Source of the DNA: Nectonema munidae
Lineage: Eukaryota; Nematomorpha; Nectonematoida; Nectonematidae
Length of the DNA stretch: 64,000 nucleotides
NCBI GenBank assembly: GCA_030549495.1
Contig: JAUIRK010000681.1
Coordinates: 92,087 to 156,086, forward strand
Reading direction: 5' to 3'
The translations under genes were made by a program, and so were the position numbers. Below the pieces are notes generated by a model that searched no databases, was not told where the DNA came from, and saw only the letters and a program-made list of their open reading frames with translations. Within the stretch, counting starts at the first letter, position 1, and every line of letters starts with the position of its first letter. Positions 10,930 to 23,097 of the stretch are shown here, in pieces.

Positions 10930-11360
10930 TAAAATATGCAAGAGAATTTTAAAGAAGCGAACTATATGTTTTTTGTTAATATTAAAAAAATAATAATAAA
11001 ACTATGTATTTAATATAAGTATTTTTCTTTATCAAAATCTTAATTTTTAAAGTAAATTTATTTAAACATCTATAAGAAAATGTAATCATGAAAAAACATT
11101 GTTAAAACTCAACTGGGAAAATTAAAACAGGAGAAAGAAGCCCTTTTGGTGTAAATATTTTAAGCTTTCTTCAAAATTTAAAATAAGAACTAAACTGTGA
11201 AAATTAAAACAGTCGATAGGAAAAGTTTAGTGAAGATATTCTAAAATTTTTGAATCAATCATAATTTTTTACATCAATAATAATAATAAATTAACGAGCA
11301 ATGAGCTTACATAACTTTATCTCAGCGGGCCGCATGTGGCCAGGGGCAGTAGTTCATTAA
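10930..11360. repeat. Diverged dispersed repeat, copy 1 (hAT-like end)
   Basis: The segment aligns by eye with 12820-13205. Shared landmarks are AGAGAA-TTTTAAAGAA, then AAAATGTAATC-TGAAAAAA, then TTTTGGTGNAA, then TTTGAATCAATCA, and a terminal GGGCCGCATGTGGCC (here) or GAGCTGCATGCTGCT (other copy). The GGGCCGCATG end resembles hAT termini such as that at 50800-50856. It is probably an old non-autonomous hAT family. Confidence 0.45.
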
Positions 11361-12819
11361 TTTCTTCAAGGGCTTGTTTAATAAGACGTCCAGTGACTGA
11401 ACAAGGTTTGTAAGGCTTCTTGGTGTAACAGCAATGTCTATGTAGTAGTTCATTTGTTTTTCCTTTCTGAGTAAACAAGATCAGAGTTTAATGAGCTCCA
11501 AAAATTGTGATCTTTACACGGAACAAACCACAAAGCACCTCTATACTCGATCTATCCAAATTTTTCTCGTTGGGTATTAATCCTTTTTTTCAGTATAGTT
11601 TTCCTCTTGAAGAAGACCAGGGGCTATAGTCTTGTGTAATCAGCCAAACCGCTTCACTCCTTTTTTCCTAAAATATTATTACAAAATTCTCCCTCGAACC
11701 CACTAAATAATTAATTGCGAAGTTGATGTTTTGATTTATTTTTCATGAAAATCAATCAAATCTGTGAAAAAATCAATCAGACTTGTCAATCAATGCCAAA
11801 TAATAAACTTCAAAATATATTATAATTTCACTTTTTTGGCCTTAATATTGTAGTAATTTATTTAATAAACCAAGTTTTGGTGATTAATTTAATTAAAATT
11901 AGCCTGATATTAAATTAACTTTCACAGTTACCTTAACGCCAAACATTTTTTCTAAATATTTTAAATGCGCTATTGTTTAACTTTTATTAATTTGTAGTCA
12001 GATATTTTTTCATAATTTTTGAAAAATTTTCGTCCGATTTAGCAAATCCACCTTTTTCTATTTCACCATAATGGTATTTTTGTCAATATATACACAGGTT
12101 ATGAATACTACATGCCTATTATATTTTATTAGTTAATTCGATACTACATTAAGTTTTATATATTTAAGGCCAATTGATAAAATTATTTTCTTTATAATGA
12201 CATCTCATAATGTGTTTGTAGTCTTTATATATGGTATCTATTTTTGTTCTTCATTCTAAACTGATCCTTCCTTGGTAGTTCTACTTTTATCAGAAATTCA
12301 TTTTGTGCAATCTATTTTGAAAAAATCTTTTCCAGTTTATTTAGCAAATAATTTTAGCAATTTTAGAGTTTTTCTATTGAAGGGAATCTCTTTGTTGATC
12401 TTGGCTATTTTAATCAATATCATGTGTTGTAGTATCAAGTGGGGTGAACAGATATCACTCTGGATATTTGCTAACAAATTCTTTTTCAAAATTCGTATTT
12501 TTCATGAAATCATTTATAATCCTCTTTTTTAAATTACAAAAAGTTTTCCATCTTTATCTAAAAGACCCTCCTTTCATAACAAAGGAAAAAATTGCTCAAA
12601 TTATATTCACATTTATAAAATTTTATTCTGAATAACTATATATTCATATATTGATAACTGTGAAAGTTATTTTCAACTTTCACACTTTAGAATTTGATTT
12701 CCATAGCTAAAAACATGCTTTCTTCATCGGTTTTTGGTTACACCGAGGGTGAAAATATTTTTCGTCAAAGGATCATATCTCAAAATTCACAACTAAGAGG
12801 CCACATGGCAAAGTAAAAA
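11361..12819. other. AT-rich DNA, no gene seen
   Basis: Short open frames at 12272-12635 are hydrophobic and AT-driven and have no recognisable domain. Nothing else could be supported. Confidence 0.45.
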
Positions 12820-13205
12820 GGAGAATATTTGACATAGGCTAGAGAAGTTTTAAAGAAACAAACGATATATTTTTGTGTAAAGTTAAATTTCAAGGATTTT
12901 TATTGATTCAAAGTCTTTTAAGAAATTATTTTTCATTAAAATTTTAAAAGTAAACTCATTTAAAAACATTTGTAGGAAAATGTAATCTTGAAAAAATATT
13001 AATTAGATTAAAATTATAAAATGTTAGTTATAATCAAAGTAACTTCGTTCTTCAAAAATTAAAATAGACTCAAGTGAAAAAAAGGGGCCGTTTTGGTGAA
13101 AGTATTTTGAATCAATCAGTGGTAGTGTAGTATAAATATTTAAAATGTTTCAGCTAATCAAATTGCACTTTAGAGAGCTGCATGCTGCTGGAGCCGTAGT
13201 TTTCC
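12820..13205. repeat. Diverged dispersed repeat, copy 2
   Basis: Counterpart of 10930-11360, in the same orientation and about 1.9 kb away. The order of the shared words is the same, but many indels separate the copies, so the duplication is old. Confidence 0.45.
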
Positions 13206-14019
13206 CACATCAGATTTACATTCTATCCCTTAGAGTGTTTTACGTAGATCATAGAATTTATTACTCCTCGTTATAAACGTACTAAAGCCAGACTTAACGT
13301 AACTTACACAGATAACTTGATACACCATAGTTGAAATATATCCGATTTGTCATTTAATTGATATCAAAATTCACGTTTTAAATGTTAACTAGAATACATT
13401 TATTATTAAATTTAATATTGGAAAGACCTTTGACTCGCGTGCCAGGAATCACGGTCTTGGGTGCCATAGTTTCGCCATCACTGAGTTCATTGGAAACGGT
13501 ATATCTTCCATGTAGCAAGTTACATAGTTGTTTTTTGAAACTATTATATCTGCTAAAAGGTCTACTATATTAGCAATATAAAAAAATGAGTATCTTCTCA
13601 ATAAAAAATGAGATACTGTTTCATTTTTTTATGATCACGCGTTCTCATTCCAATGTGCTCTTCAAATTCCTTACTTATGCCATCAGGGACGCGGAGAGAA
13701 TTATTTAAGGGCAGGTGCTCAAGTAGAGAAAACGGCTGAAATATAGTAATCATCATAGAGTCTACTGAACTATTTATCAGTAAAACTAAGAAATTTATAA
13801 GAAAAAATTATATAAACTTATTCATAAATGACTCTGAGGTATTTGTGTGGGTACGGCCTCTTGTGCCTTGGTTTATCTTTATCTACGTCACTGGTTTAGA
13901 CATATAACCAGGCCCGTCGCTGGAGCTTCATTACAGGGAGGGGGGGGGGGGGGCAAAACTACATAAAAAAATTTTCAATATTTTTAAAAGGTAAATTTAC
14001 CATCGTATGTTTTCAACGA

Positions 14020-14138
14020 ATTATGGTACACCACTTGTGTTGAACCAGGAAAAGATTGGCATGTACTAGATTCGAACCCAACCGATATGAGTATCGAGTC
14101 CAGCGTTCTACGTTTTAACCACTCAACTCACGCGCCCA
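14020..14138 (-). mobile_element. tRNA-derived SINE, family 2, copy 1
   Basis: The minus strand starts GGGCGCGTGAGTTGAGTGG (A-box-like) and continues to the B box GGTTCGAATC. The layout is the same as in the copies at 32445-32590 and 55277-55428, including the internal GATACTC/GATAACTC word between the boxes. It lies just right of a poly-G tract at 13940-13953. Confidence 0.6.
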
Positions 14139-14289
14139 AGACACAGTATTTTTTACAAAGAAATTAAAAAATACAATTAAATAATTATTTATTAAGCATA
14201 ATTAATTTGTATAATTTCCAAATAAACTTGTTAAAATAATATAAGCCTTTTTTTTTATGTAAACTCTTTTAGATATTCATCTTTGTTAT

Positions 14290-14460
14290 TTCAGACGTGT
14301 ACTCTCGCATAAAAGAAAATAGAATAAGAGCTTCTTTTCTGTTTTCGTTGCAAGAACTTCTTGATAAAGTAAAAATTCTTTTTAACCTCGAAAAAACTTT
14401 CACATACTGCTGTCGAGACACCAAATGTAATACAACCTAAAAATTGAAACAATTCTTATC
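14290..14460 (-). pseudogene. hAT transposase C-terminal fragment
   Basis: Minus-strand translation shows FGVSTAVCESFFEVKKNF, which fits the hAT C-terminal dimerisation motif (P-V-S-x-A-x-C-E-R-x-F-S-x-L-K) of the ZMYM1-like group. It is short and isolated, with a possible intron acceptor directly upstream (TTTTTAG). It points away from the plus-strand hAT piece at 14999. Confidence 0.45.
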
Positions 14461-14998
14461 AGATAAAAATAATAAATCGAAAAACATGTACCAGCATACA
14501 AACTAAAAACGTTAGGAAAGGCATCTTTCATTGAAAAGAATATAGAGAACACATCTTCAAGAGACTTATGAATCATTGGATCAAATTTTGAAAGTAAAAA
14601 GTGCTAATCAAAACAGAAGTTGCTTGTAAAAAGTTAAGAAAATCAGAGTTAGATCCTAAAAACCTTTAAAATTTTGAGTTCATTATCAAGTGCACCATCG
14701 TTTGCTTTAAGGTACTTATCAATCTTAATATTTTATAATTTCTTTGTATTAAAGATTTGAATGGATTTTCGAAAATTTATAAAAATAAATGTTGAGAGAG
14801 AAAAGACACGATCGATATTAATTCGGTTTTTGTTAGTCAAGGCACTTCAGCTTCCTTTAATTCAGTTTCAATTTCTTCAAGTGAAAAAAGTCTTTCGGAT
14901 GCAAGTTTTGCTCAAGTTCAAAAAAATATAAAAGGAAATCATAATGAATTTGTTCAAAGCATACAGTTGGTTACACTTTAATTCAAATTTAAAAGCTG

Positions 14999-15689
14999 TT
15001 GTATGGTCACACGTGTAATCAGGCGTACCGAAACAATTTGATTAACATGGCAAAATGTTCAGATAGTACCTTTATTACGTCTGGATTTAAGAAGTGGAAA
15101 AAAGCAGTAGAAAAATTTGATTCTCATCAAAAGTCAAAAACTCATAAAGGTGCTTCATCTAATTTATTTCATAGAAAAAATTCAGAAAGTATACAGACAA
15201 ACTTGATTAAAAATCAAAAGAGAAAAAAAATTAAATATAGGAATTGTCTACTTAAAATTATATCATCTTTGAAATTTTTAGCTCAGCAAGGATTAGCTTT
15301 TCAAGGAAAGAATGATGAGGGGAACTTTAAAGAGCTATTAAAGCTTCGCTGTGAAGATGTTGAAGAGCTACGCGTATGGCTTAATCGAAAACTATACTAC
15401 TACCGAAATTCAAAATCATATTGTAAAAATAATAAATCGATTAATACTAAAAAAAATAATCAAAGAAATCAATGAAGAATCTGAAACTTACGGCATAATA
15501 GTTGATGGAACTCAAGACATTCAAGGCAAAGAGCAGGAAGTAATATGTATTCGTTACGTCAAGAATAATTTTGAAATAAAAGAAGACTTTTTAGGTATAT
15601 ATAATACTGTCAGTACAGTTCTACTTTTCACAATTAGTGGTCTAGAAATGCCACGGGAGACCAAATATTCAAGCAATCCTTTAAAATAA
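14999..15689 (+). pseudogene. ZMYM1-like hAT transposase, N-terminal part
   Basis: Two overlapping plus-strand frames cover the TTF-type zinc-finger region (ITSGFKKWKKAVEKFDSHQ, then KSKTHKGA) and the start of the DUF4371/hAT core (FLAQQGLAFQGKNDEGNFKE; EIQNHIVKIINRLILKKIIK; YGIIVDGTQDIQGKEQEV). A frame change near 15350-15475 breaks it, and the homology ends at about 15630. The missing C-terminal half may be the plus-strand piece at 18950-19580, with later insertions between them; this is an inference. Confidence 0.7.
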
Positions 15690-15699
15690 AGTCTCTTCA

Positions 15700-16620
15700 A
15701 CGAACACTTAAATTTATAAGACAACTTTATATTTTTTTACAAAATTACTGAAATTTAATTACTATACTTCCAGCAAAAATATTTTAATTAAATTGGCATA
15801 TAACATATACACTAATTTAAAAAAATTCAAAAGCTTTTCATTTGAAAATGAAGTACAGGCACACTACATGAATTTATGAAAGGATATTATTTGATCGATA
15901 GAAAAAACAACTGAAACAAATAACTGAAGGTTGGAGAGTTTTATATGAGTGAATGTAGTCTGAAGGAAAAGAGTCTACTATTAACAATAAAAAATTTAAA
16001 AAATTTTATTGAAAAAAAATTATTCAATATTCAAATTTTCCATTTCTTCTTCCTAAAAAATGAACACATTTTATTGAAAAAAATAAATAAAAAAACACAT
16101 CAAACTTAAATAACTTTTCTGAGGTATTCTATAAAAATGGTAAATTGAACTAAAGTTAAAAAACTTGGTATTTTTTTCATTCTTTTAGTGTTAGTTAGTT
16201 AGACTCTCAAAAAAGATATAAAATCAAATCACACAATAAAGTAAGATTGTATTACTTCATTTTTCTCAGCATCATTCTAAAAATAGTTTAAAAGTTAAAT
16301 TGGTGCAAGCAAAAAAAGAATTTTCAAATACAAAGTTGAAAAATGTAATAAATTTTTTATGAAGCAAAATAAAATTGTCAAATGATACAGACAAAAAATA
16401 TTCAAACGATAAATTCAGATACACTTACATGGACGTTCTGATTCTAAAAATAATTATGTTTAGTGAGTTTTTGTCTTATATAAAAATCTAATTACTGTAT
16501 TTTTGGCTGGATTTGCTTCTAAAAAAAGAAGGGTTTATCAAATATTGTGCTCACATTTTTTTTTTCTTTGAGCACTAGAAAATGAAGTAAAACACAAGGT
16601 TCCAATTTTAATTAAAGTAT
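15700..16620. other. AT-rich DNA, no gene seen
   Basis: High A/T content with many poly-A and poly-T words. No coding segment, inverted repeat or tandem structure could be supported. Confidence 0.45.
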
Positions 16621-16630
16621 ATAAAATGAC

Positions 16631-16705
16631 TAACGTCGACAGTGTTTCTTTAGATGACCTGGCTTCCAACACATGAAGCATTTTTTTAATTTGGGCTCCC
16701 CGAGA
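16631..16705 (-). other. CCHC zinc-knuckle coding remnant, gag-like or host
   Basis: On the minus strand, KKCFMCWKPGHLKKHCRR followed by a stop is a classic CX2CX4HX4C zinc knuckle. Such single knuckles occur in retroelement gag proteins and in host nucleic-acid-binding proteins. I cannot tell which from this short piece, and I found no further parts nearby. Confidence 0.4.
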
Positions 16706-17329
16706 ATAGTAGTGTTTTTACTATAAATGAATGAAATAGTATTAGAAATGAAAAATTTTCAAATAATTATAACACTTACATGTTGATAATTACCTTTTTA
16801 TTATTTGTAATATGCATCTGTTTCATGAAAAAAAATAATTATAATTAATAAGGAACAAAATATACCAAACTTCAAAAGAGAATGTCAAAATTTCCTTCAA
16901 CCAAAACCGTTCTTTTCTAATGAGCTTCAATATTGCATCAAATTCATGCTTACATAAATTTGAGTTCAGCCTGATTATCACAAAATATTGAAACCCATTA
17001 GATCCTTTAAAAAGAATATAAATTTTAAACGCTGGCCAGCATAAAGTCACGAACACAAATGCATTTGTTTCTCTACAGCCAAATGTCAACAGAAGATCAT
17101 AACTGGAAAAGTTAAGATCTCATGACAAAAACCTAATAGAGCTTCTATCAAAATGGAAAAGCCGATTAGTAGGCCAACATAGACTCCAAACAAGTTAGAG
17201 CTACAGCCAAATAAATTTGATATTTAAAAACATCAAGAAATTTTTTTTGCAAAATTCGAGTGATATAAGCTCGTATAGAGGAAAATCATATTTTAAAATT
17301 AAAAAAAACTTGCGCTACAAATGGACAAA

Positions 17330-18570
17330 GGGTTTTTTTTCAAAGACCATATTTTTAAGACATCGTCTAAGGTGAGGTTCTCGCATATATCCTTGTTGAG
17401 GGATAATAGCATTAACTGAGCAGATCTTCTGGACAAAAGGTGGTTTCTAGACAGCGTTATTGTTCTATTCGTTGTTCACTAAATGATATATGATAGGTTT
17501 TAGTACATCAAAAGAAAGATATGATTTTGAAGACGGTTCTAATGCTTCTAACCCTGCAAAAATGGCAAAAAATTTTTTTGAAATCTAATATTCATCTCTT
17601 CAACAATTTTAGGCAGTATTTTTTCAATAAAATAGTTGAAAATATTATAAGATGAATAGTTGCGTGTATTTAGTTCTTCCTGATAGTTACTATCAATTCC
17701 AAAGTTTTCACAGATAACCTCGGTGGATAAAATAATATCATTGCAAGTTATCCTCTCGATAAGTTAAACTGACGCATTAATTTCAGAAAAGGCTACTTTC
17801 CAGTCTACGTTTGTTTTTTGTAGACACAAGCTTAAAGAATGCGTAATTGAGAAAACCTTGTAAAGAAAGCACAAAACCGCGATGTTGCGATATGAAAGAC
17901 GTTTTTCATACAAGGAGGCAGCTTTGTCTTTTGTTGTAGACTTTGAGTTCGCTATCTCTTGTAGTGAGGCGAGGATGCATTTTATTCTGCGACATACAAG
18001 ATCTAGTGCGTAAGTCCCATCTTGTGTTTCCAAGCTGAGAAAGTGATAAGAGCTGTTCTTTTGGGTGCTGCTCTTTTCGATACTTATCAAAAATTACACG
18101 ATTATTTGCTACTGTGAAAACATGGTATAAACAATCATAGAGCTTTAAAAATTTACGCGCTTCTTTAACACCATTTAAGAAGCCAATAACAGCAAGATTC
18201 AAACGATGAGCGGCGCAATGCACATAAATAAGGTGATTGTGCGAATCTTTAAGTTTAGCGAATACACCATTTTTACTTCCAGACATTACACTTGCACCGT
18301 CAGCTCCCAAACCTATTAAAACTGCTGATAACCCGAGAGAATTAATCAGATTATTAACACTATTAGCAATTGCACCTGCATCACTCGTTTTTAGCTCAAT
18401 AAGAGAATAAAATCGCTCGTACACGGCCGCATTCTTAAGATAACGAAAACAAACAGACAATTCTTCTTTACCGCTATTGGTTTTACATTCGTCAATCAAA
18501 ATTGAATACATCCCCGCTGCTTCTATTTCATCCCTAATGATCTTAGAAACACTTTCGGCTAACGTTTCTA
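17330..18570 (-). pseudogene. ZMYM1-like hAT transposase remnant (hAT-C)
   Basis: The minus-strand frame from 18511 carries the hAT core: YSILIDECKTNSGKEELSVC, then VLIGLGADGASVMSGSKNGV, then YVHCAAHRLNLAV, then LSQLGNTRWDLR. A one-base frame change near 18010 leads to the continuation ALDLVCRRIKCILASLQEI and KTNVDWKVAFSEI down to 17764. Weaker matches (KILPKIVEEMNIRFQK) reach about 17570. The C-terminal dimerisation motif was not found and the N-terminal zinc finger is missing. A G-tract repeat (18710-18785) sits just upstream. The group is typical of invertebrate hAT elements with DUF4371. Confidence 0.75.
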
Positions 18571-18707
18571 TGAATTATTCGCATGCTCGTGAAGATGTCT
18601 TTTATTCTCTTATCTTACATTATCATGTATTCGAATGATCATTACATCCTATAACGCGATCATCATACATGGTATGCAAACAAGCAGCAACTTTTACTTA
18701 TAAAAAA

Positions 18708-18790
18708 TTATTGGAGGGGAGGGGGGGGGGGCGGGGCGAAGGCCATTTTCGCCCCCCCCTCTGAAACCACCAGATGTGTGCCCCTGGTAC
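18708..18790. repeat. G/C homopolymer repeat
   Basis: Runs of G (18717-18735) and C (18754-18761) end in CCCCTGGTACC. The composition resembles the G-tract elements at 2990, 13915 and 60470, but no terminal inverted repeat is clear. Confidence 0.4.
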
Positions 18791-18949
18791 CCAATTCTTT
18801 GGAAATAACAGCGAAAGATTTTGGCAATAATATTGCATCAAAAGCTAACGGCATTTTATCGTCTTTCCAAAGTAGACTGTGTTCTTGGTTTACACTTAGT
18901 ATCACCTTTACTTTAGATACTTGAATTTTTGAACAAAGGTTTTCAAAAT

Positions 18950-19580
18950 TCTACCATAAATGTCAACAGAATGTTGACTAGTGTTAATTTAGCTTATGAA
19001 GAAATAAGAGCTTTGAGCCATGAAGATAGGTTCCAAAATATATTCAACACAGAAAAAAAATGATTGAAGAGCTTAATTTATCGCCATTAAATATACCGAG
19101 AAAAAGAAAAAGGTTGCAAATCATACAAATACTACTAAACTCACAAATGAAAGTAGTGAAATTTATGAAAATTTTAAAGCCCAACACTTAGATGTCATTG
19201 AAACTGCTCTAAACAACTTAAAAATTTCCTTTTCTTAAGAAGATATTTTTCTTTATGAAAAATTCAGTAATCTTCTACTCAATAATGAAAATTTTGATGA
19301 TAGTCTGAGCAAATATTTTGAATTTCACAGTATTATTTCACTAAAAGAAGAGTAAAACTTTTACAAAAACTACTGGAATTTCTCTGGAAGATCACTGCAC
19401 AATTATTCGTGAAATGCAACCTGAAGTAATGCGACAAAACGTGGGTTAGAGCCACAATGTCCCAGGAGAGATTGAATCATATGTTAGTTTGCCATGTTCA
19501 CAAAAATTTGTTGGAAAAGATTAGTTGGGAAGAAATTGCCAAGGTGTTGGTTGAGTTTAGTGATGTGAGGGAAAATTAAT
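18950..19580 (+). pseudogene. hAT transposase C-terminal half (ZMYM1-like), plus strand
   Basis: The piece starts STINVNRMLTSVNLAYEEIR and ends with the diagnostic tail ERLNHMLVCHVHKNLLEKIS then WEEIAKVLVEFSDVREN and a stop at about 19578. This tail is the normal C-terminus of many invertebrate hAT transposases. The middle is broken by several stops and frame changes. It lies opposite to hAT-C on its left and may belong with the plus-strand N-terminal piece at 14999-15689. Confidence 0.65.
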
Positions 19581-19942
19581 TTGGAAAATAAATGTTTAAA
19601 ATTTTTTCAAAATATTTGATTGATTTAGATATGGAAAAAAGTATATTTTTTTAAATATTTATATTTAAAACATAAAAAAAAATTATTAGTTATTACGAAT
19701 GTGTCGTTTAATTTTTCCTAAATATAATTTTGTAAGTTTAAAAAAATTTTGTTTTCAAGAATGTTGCCCCTACTTTTAAGATATCAGCGGGCCCATGAGC
19801 ACAACTATAAAAGATTATTTTATATGTTGGTAATTTTTATGAAATTTATAATCTTTATTGCTAATAGTTTTAAACACAAAAATTCAATATATAAAAAAAA
19901 CTACTTACTTGCTAACCAAAGTAATGTTTATAATTTGAAAAA

Positions 19943-22814
19943 CTAGTAAGCAGTGTTGCCAACTTTTTTAAAAATTTTTTATCTAGATTTCTAACTTTTT
20001 ATAAGAAAAATTATCTAAAAAGATCTAAAATTAAAATTTTTTTATCTAAAATATTATCTAATTATTTTTTGATATTATAAATTTAAAAAAAACAAAAGTT
20101 TTACATATTTTTTATTTAATCATTTAAAAATTTTTGTTATAAACAAAAAAATCCATGTTTTCATCTTCATTTAACAATTCTAAATTATTTTCATTATCTT
20201 TAGGATTTGAGTATGCAAGATTTGTTCCAACTTTCTCGAGAACTTTCGCAGGTATAGAAAAGGAATGGCAGCAAGATTTAAGTCTCATGAGACCAAATTT
20301 AACTATTAAGGATGCGTTTAGTAAAGGCAACTTCATTTTATTTCTGATTTTAAATAGTTTGAATAACTGAAAACTCTTTCAATTTCAGCATTTGAGTGAG
20401 GTATTGATAATGCATGAAGAGCACATTCAATTATGTCATTGAATGGATTTTGATTAATTGAGTCTTTATATTGATATACTTCTTTCCAAAAATCATTTGT
20501 TTTTTCCTTCATTTTCCAATCTACTAATCGATTTTTTTTTAGTGTGAATTTCAATTCTACTAATAGTTTCTTCTTTGAATCCGAAAAACTTAGCCACTTC
20601 GCAAATAGAAGAAAAATCATTTGTAGGTTTCAGCATATTGCTAACACAAAAAAGTGAGGTTTTTTTTTAAATATCAATGTTGTTTGGAAGTCTTTGCTTT
20701 AATTGATAAAAAAGGGTCACCATGAAATCAATGCATCTCTTTCTTATAATTTTATCTTCTTCCAAACTCAATATATTTTCTTCCCTCAGTTTAGCGGCTT
20801 TAAGTTCAAACCTATATCCTAAGTAAGGTCTAGGATTGAGATGTTCTTCAACATGTATATTAAGTATGTTCATATTACTTTTGGTAATGATAATTTTATC
20901 AGCTATGGATTTTATTAATAAAAGCAAGTCATCAAATAGTTTTAATCGATCACAATTATTTGATTGGAAGAGTTTATTTACTTGAGATATTTCTATAAGC
21001 ACTGGATGTAAATAAAGTAGATTTTTTTCATCATTATACATTTCAAAAAGAATTTCTGAAGTGTAACACCTTTCATCTAACCTTGATTTTTGAAAGTGCA
21101 GTTTTAACTCATTCCACTGTTTTAGTATCTGCTCTATAGCAAGCTGAATTGATAGCCATCTAGTAGTAGCAATAGAGGGAATTTTTGCTGGACTGCAATC
21201 ATTATTGAGTAATTTATACAAATTACTATACTTTGATTTTCTTAATGTAGAGTGAGAAAACCAATTATGTGTTTCGGATATTAAAAATTCCAAGTTACGT
21301 GGCAGTGTTTGAGAACAGGACTTTGATACTGATAATTGAATAGAGTGGCAAACACATCTAGAAAGTATTAAATTAGGTAGTTCTTTTTTTAAAATACTGA
21401 AAACTCCATTATTTATACCAACCATAACACTTGCATTGTCAGTCCCAATGCCTATAAGTTTATTAAAGGCTAAACCATTTTTTGAGATTAATGTTTTAAT
21501 AGCATTAACAATTGAGTTTGCATCACATTCTTCTAATTCAACCAAACCTAAAAATGTAGACACAACATCAAAAGAATTTCTACTATAATAAATTATTGAA
21601 ACACCAAGAAGTTTAGTCACGCTTATATCGGTGGATTCATCAATCAACAAGCTATATACATTGTTATCAATGTCTTTTATTAATTCATCTTGAAAAAATG
21701 GACTTAGAATATTTTTAATAATATTTGTGCATTTTGAACGATGCATTTTGAGCTTTGAAATTAGATTGCTGTCATCAATACTCTTTTTGCACAAATCTAC
21801 AAATTGATCGCAATTTTTAATAGGTGAATGGCAACAAAAAAAAGTGCAATTCTAGCTTCAAATTCGGATATTTTTAAATCTTTCGATGAAGTAGACAACA
21901 AGGAATTTATTTCTATGCAATTTCTGCTTCCCTTTTCGTACTTTTGATGCTTAATAGATTGCGCGTGTAGTCTCAAATCCTGAAGCTTAGCCTTTAATTC
22001 AACTTTGCAAAATTTACAAAAAGCTTTTTTGTTATCAGTAGGAACTGCCATAATCCACTTTTGGAGAGCAGGATCTTTTATCCACTCTTTTCGAAACTTT
22101 TGAATATATTTAGTTTTAGGCATCAAGTTTTTATATATCTACAATATAAAATTAAATAGCAAATTAAGAATAAAATAGAATCATAAGTATTGTAAATTTT
22201 TTTTAATAAAACTGCGCTTGATAAATAAAAATAGTTTCTGATTATAAATTAAATTATCTTTTAAAACGTTATTTTATGATCTTACAAGTTTTTAAGTTAT
22301 GTTATAATTGATTATAGATGAACAATGATGTTTTTTAAATATTTTTTGGATTATATGAATTAAAAATATAAAAAGCCATCATTGAATATCAAAAAAGTAG
22401 TTTTTTCATAGTTTTTACTAACTAAACTAATTCAAGGCTTATAAAGCAGCAAAATGCCAAATAATCAACACAAATATGATTATAGAAATTAAAAAACAAA
22501 AGACTTAATTAAAAAAAAATATTTCAAAAAAATTGCAAACTTAACGATGAAATGGAGTTGTATCAGTGCTAAAAAGTTTTAAAGTTTTGAAAACGTTGTT
22601 ATGTTAAAGGTATATAATATATAATAATAATAAAATTTTTTGTTTTAAAAATACGACGTTACTAAATATTACCAATAAATTAAGTTCTTAAAATTATCTA
22701 AAAAATATATCTAAATTTTTTTTTATCTAAATTATAAAATCTCACATCTAAAGGGGTTCAAAAAATATCTAGATTTAGATAAAATATATCTAAATTGGCA
22801 ACCCTGCTAGTAAG
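19943..22814 (-). mobile_element. Complete hAT transposon (hAT-A) with 8-bp target duplication
   Basis: The element spans 19951-22806 (2856 bp). The left end reads CAGTGTTGCCAACTT and the right end, on the other strand, CAGGGTTGCCAATTT. Both are flanked by the same 8 bp, CTAGTAAG (19943-19950 and 22807-22814), the exact target-site length of hAT elements. One transposase gene fills the minus strand. Both subterminal zones (about 19985-20070 and 22690-22800) are dense with ATCTA/TAGAT words, as expected for transposase-binding subterminal repeats. The intact duplication and few coding lesions indicate a young insertion. Confidence 0.95.
20124..22123 (-). pseudogene. hAT-A transposase, lightly broken
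   Basis: The start ATG is at 22121-22123. The N-terminal BED-like finger shows CKFCKVELKAKLQDLRLHAQ and SIKHQKY. The core follows from about 21794: LLIDESTDISVTKLLGV (first catalytic Asp region), GIGTDNASVMVGINNGV, RCVCHSIQLSVSKSC and ATTRWLSI. The C-terminal dimerisation block SIPHSNAEIERVFSYSNYLK lies at about 20360-20420 and is followed by LLNASLIVKFGLMR near 20300. The frame is interrupted by three one-base shifts, at an A8 run (21836-21843), a T9 run (20532-20540) and an A4 run near 20350, and by one TAA stop at about 20667. All family domains are present in order. The shifts lie in homopolymers, so this copy may be less damaged than it looks. Confidence 0.9.
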
Positions 22815-23097
22815 CGTTAGTTTCCATATTAACCCTCGCACTACGGACTCTATGTATTTTTTCCGCAAAAGTATTTACAAGATTATTATCGGAAAACTTT
22901 CAATGGGAAAGTTCAATAAAAATAGTATCTAAACTTATAAAAAATGCTTCTTAAGGCACTGGAAAGAAAAAAATTTAACATTACCTAAAAATCTCTGCGA
23001 ATTTTCATTTTCTCATTTTTGTACCTTGAAAAATAAATTATTCATAGATGGCGTTAAACTTAAAATGGCAAAAAAATTTATTATAAGAAATCAAAGT

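Noticed and set aside
17090-17215. Hydrophobic minus-strand exon-like segment (LFGVYVGLLIGFSILIEALL) after a possible acceptor
   Set aside because: It superficially resembles the last membrane helix of DEG/ENaC channels, but motif spacing does not fit and no companion exons were found.
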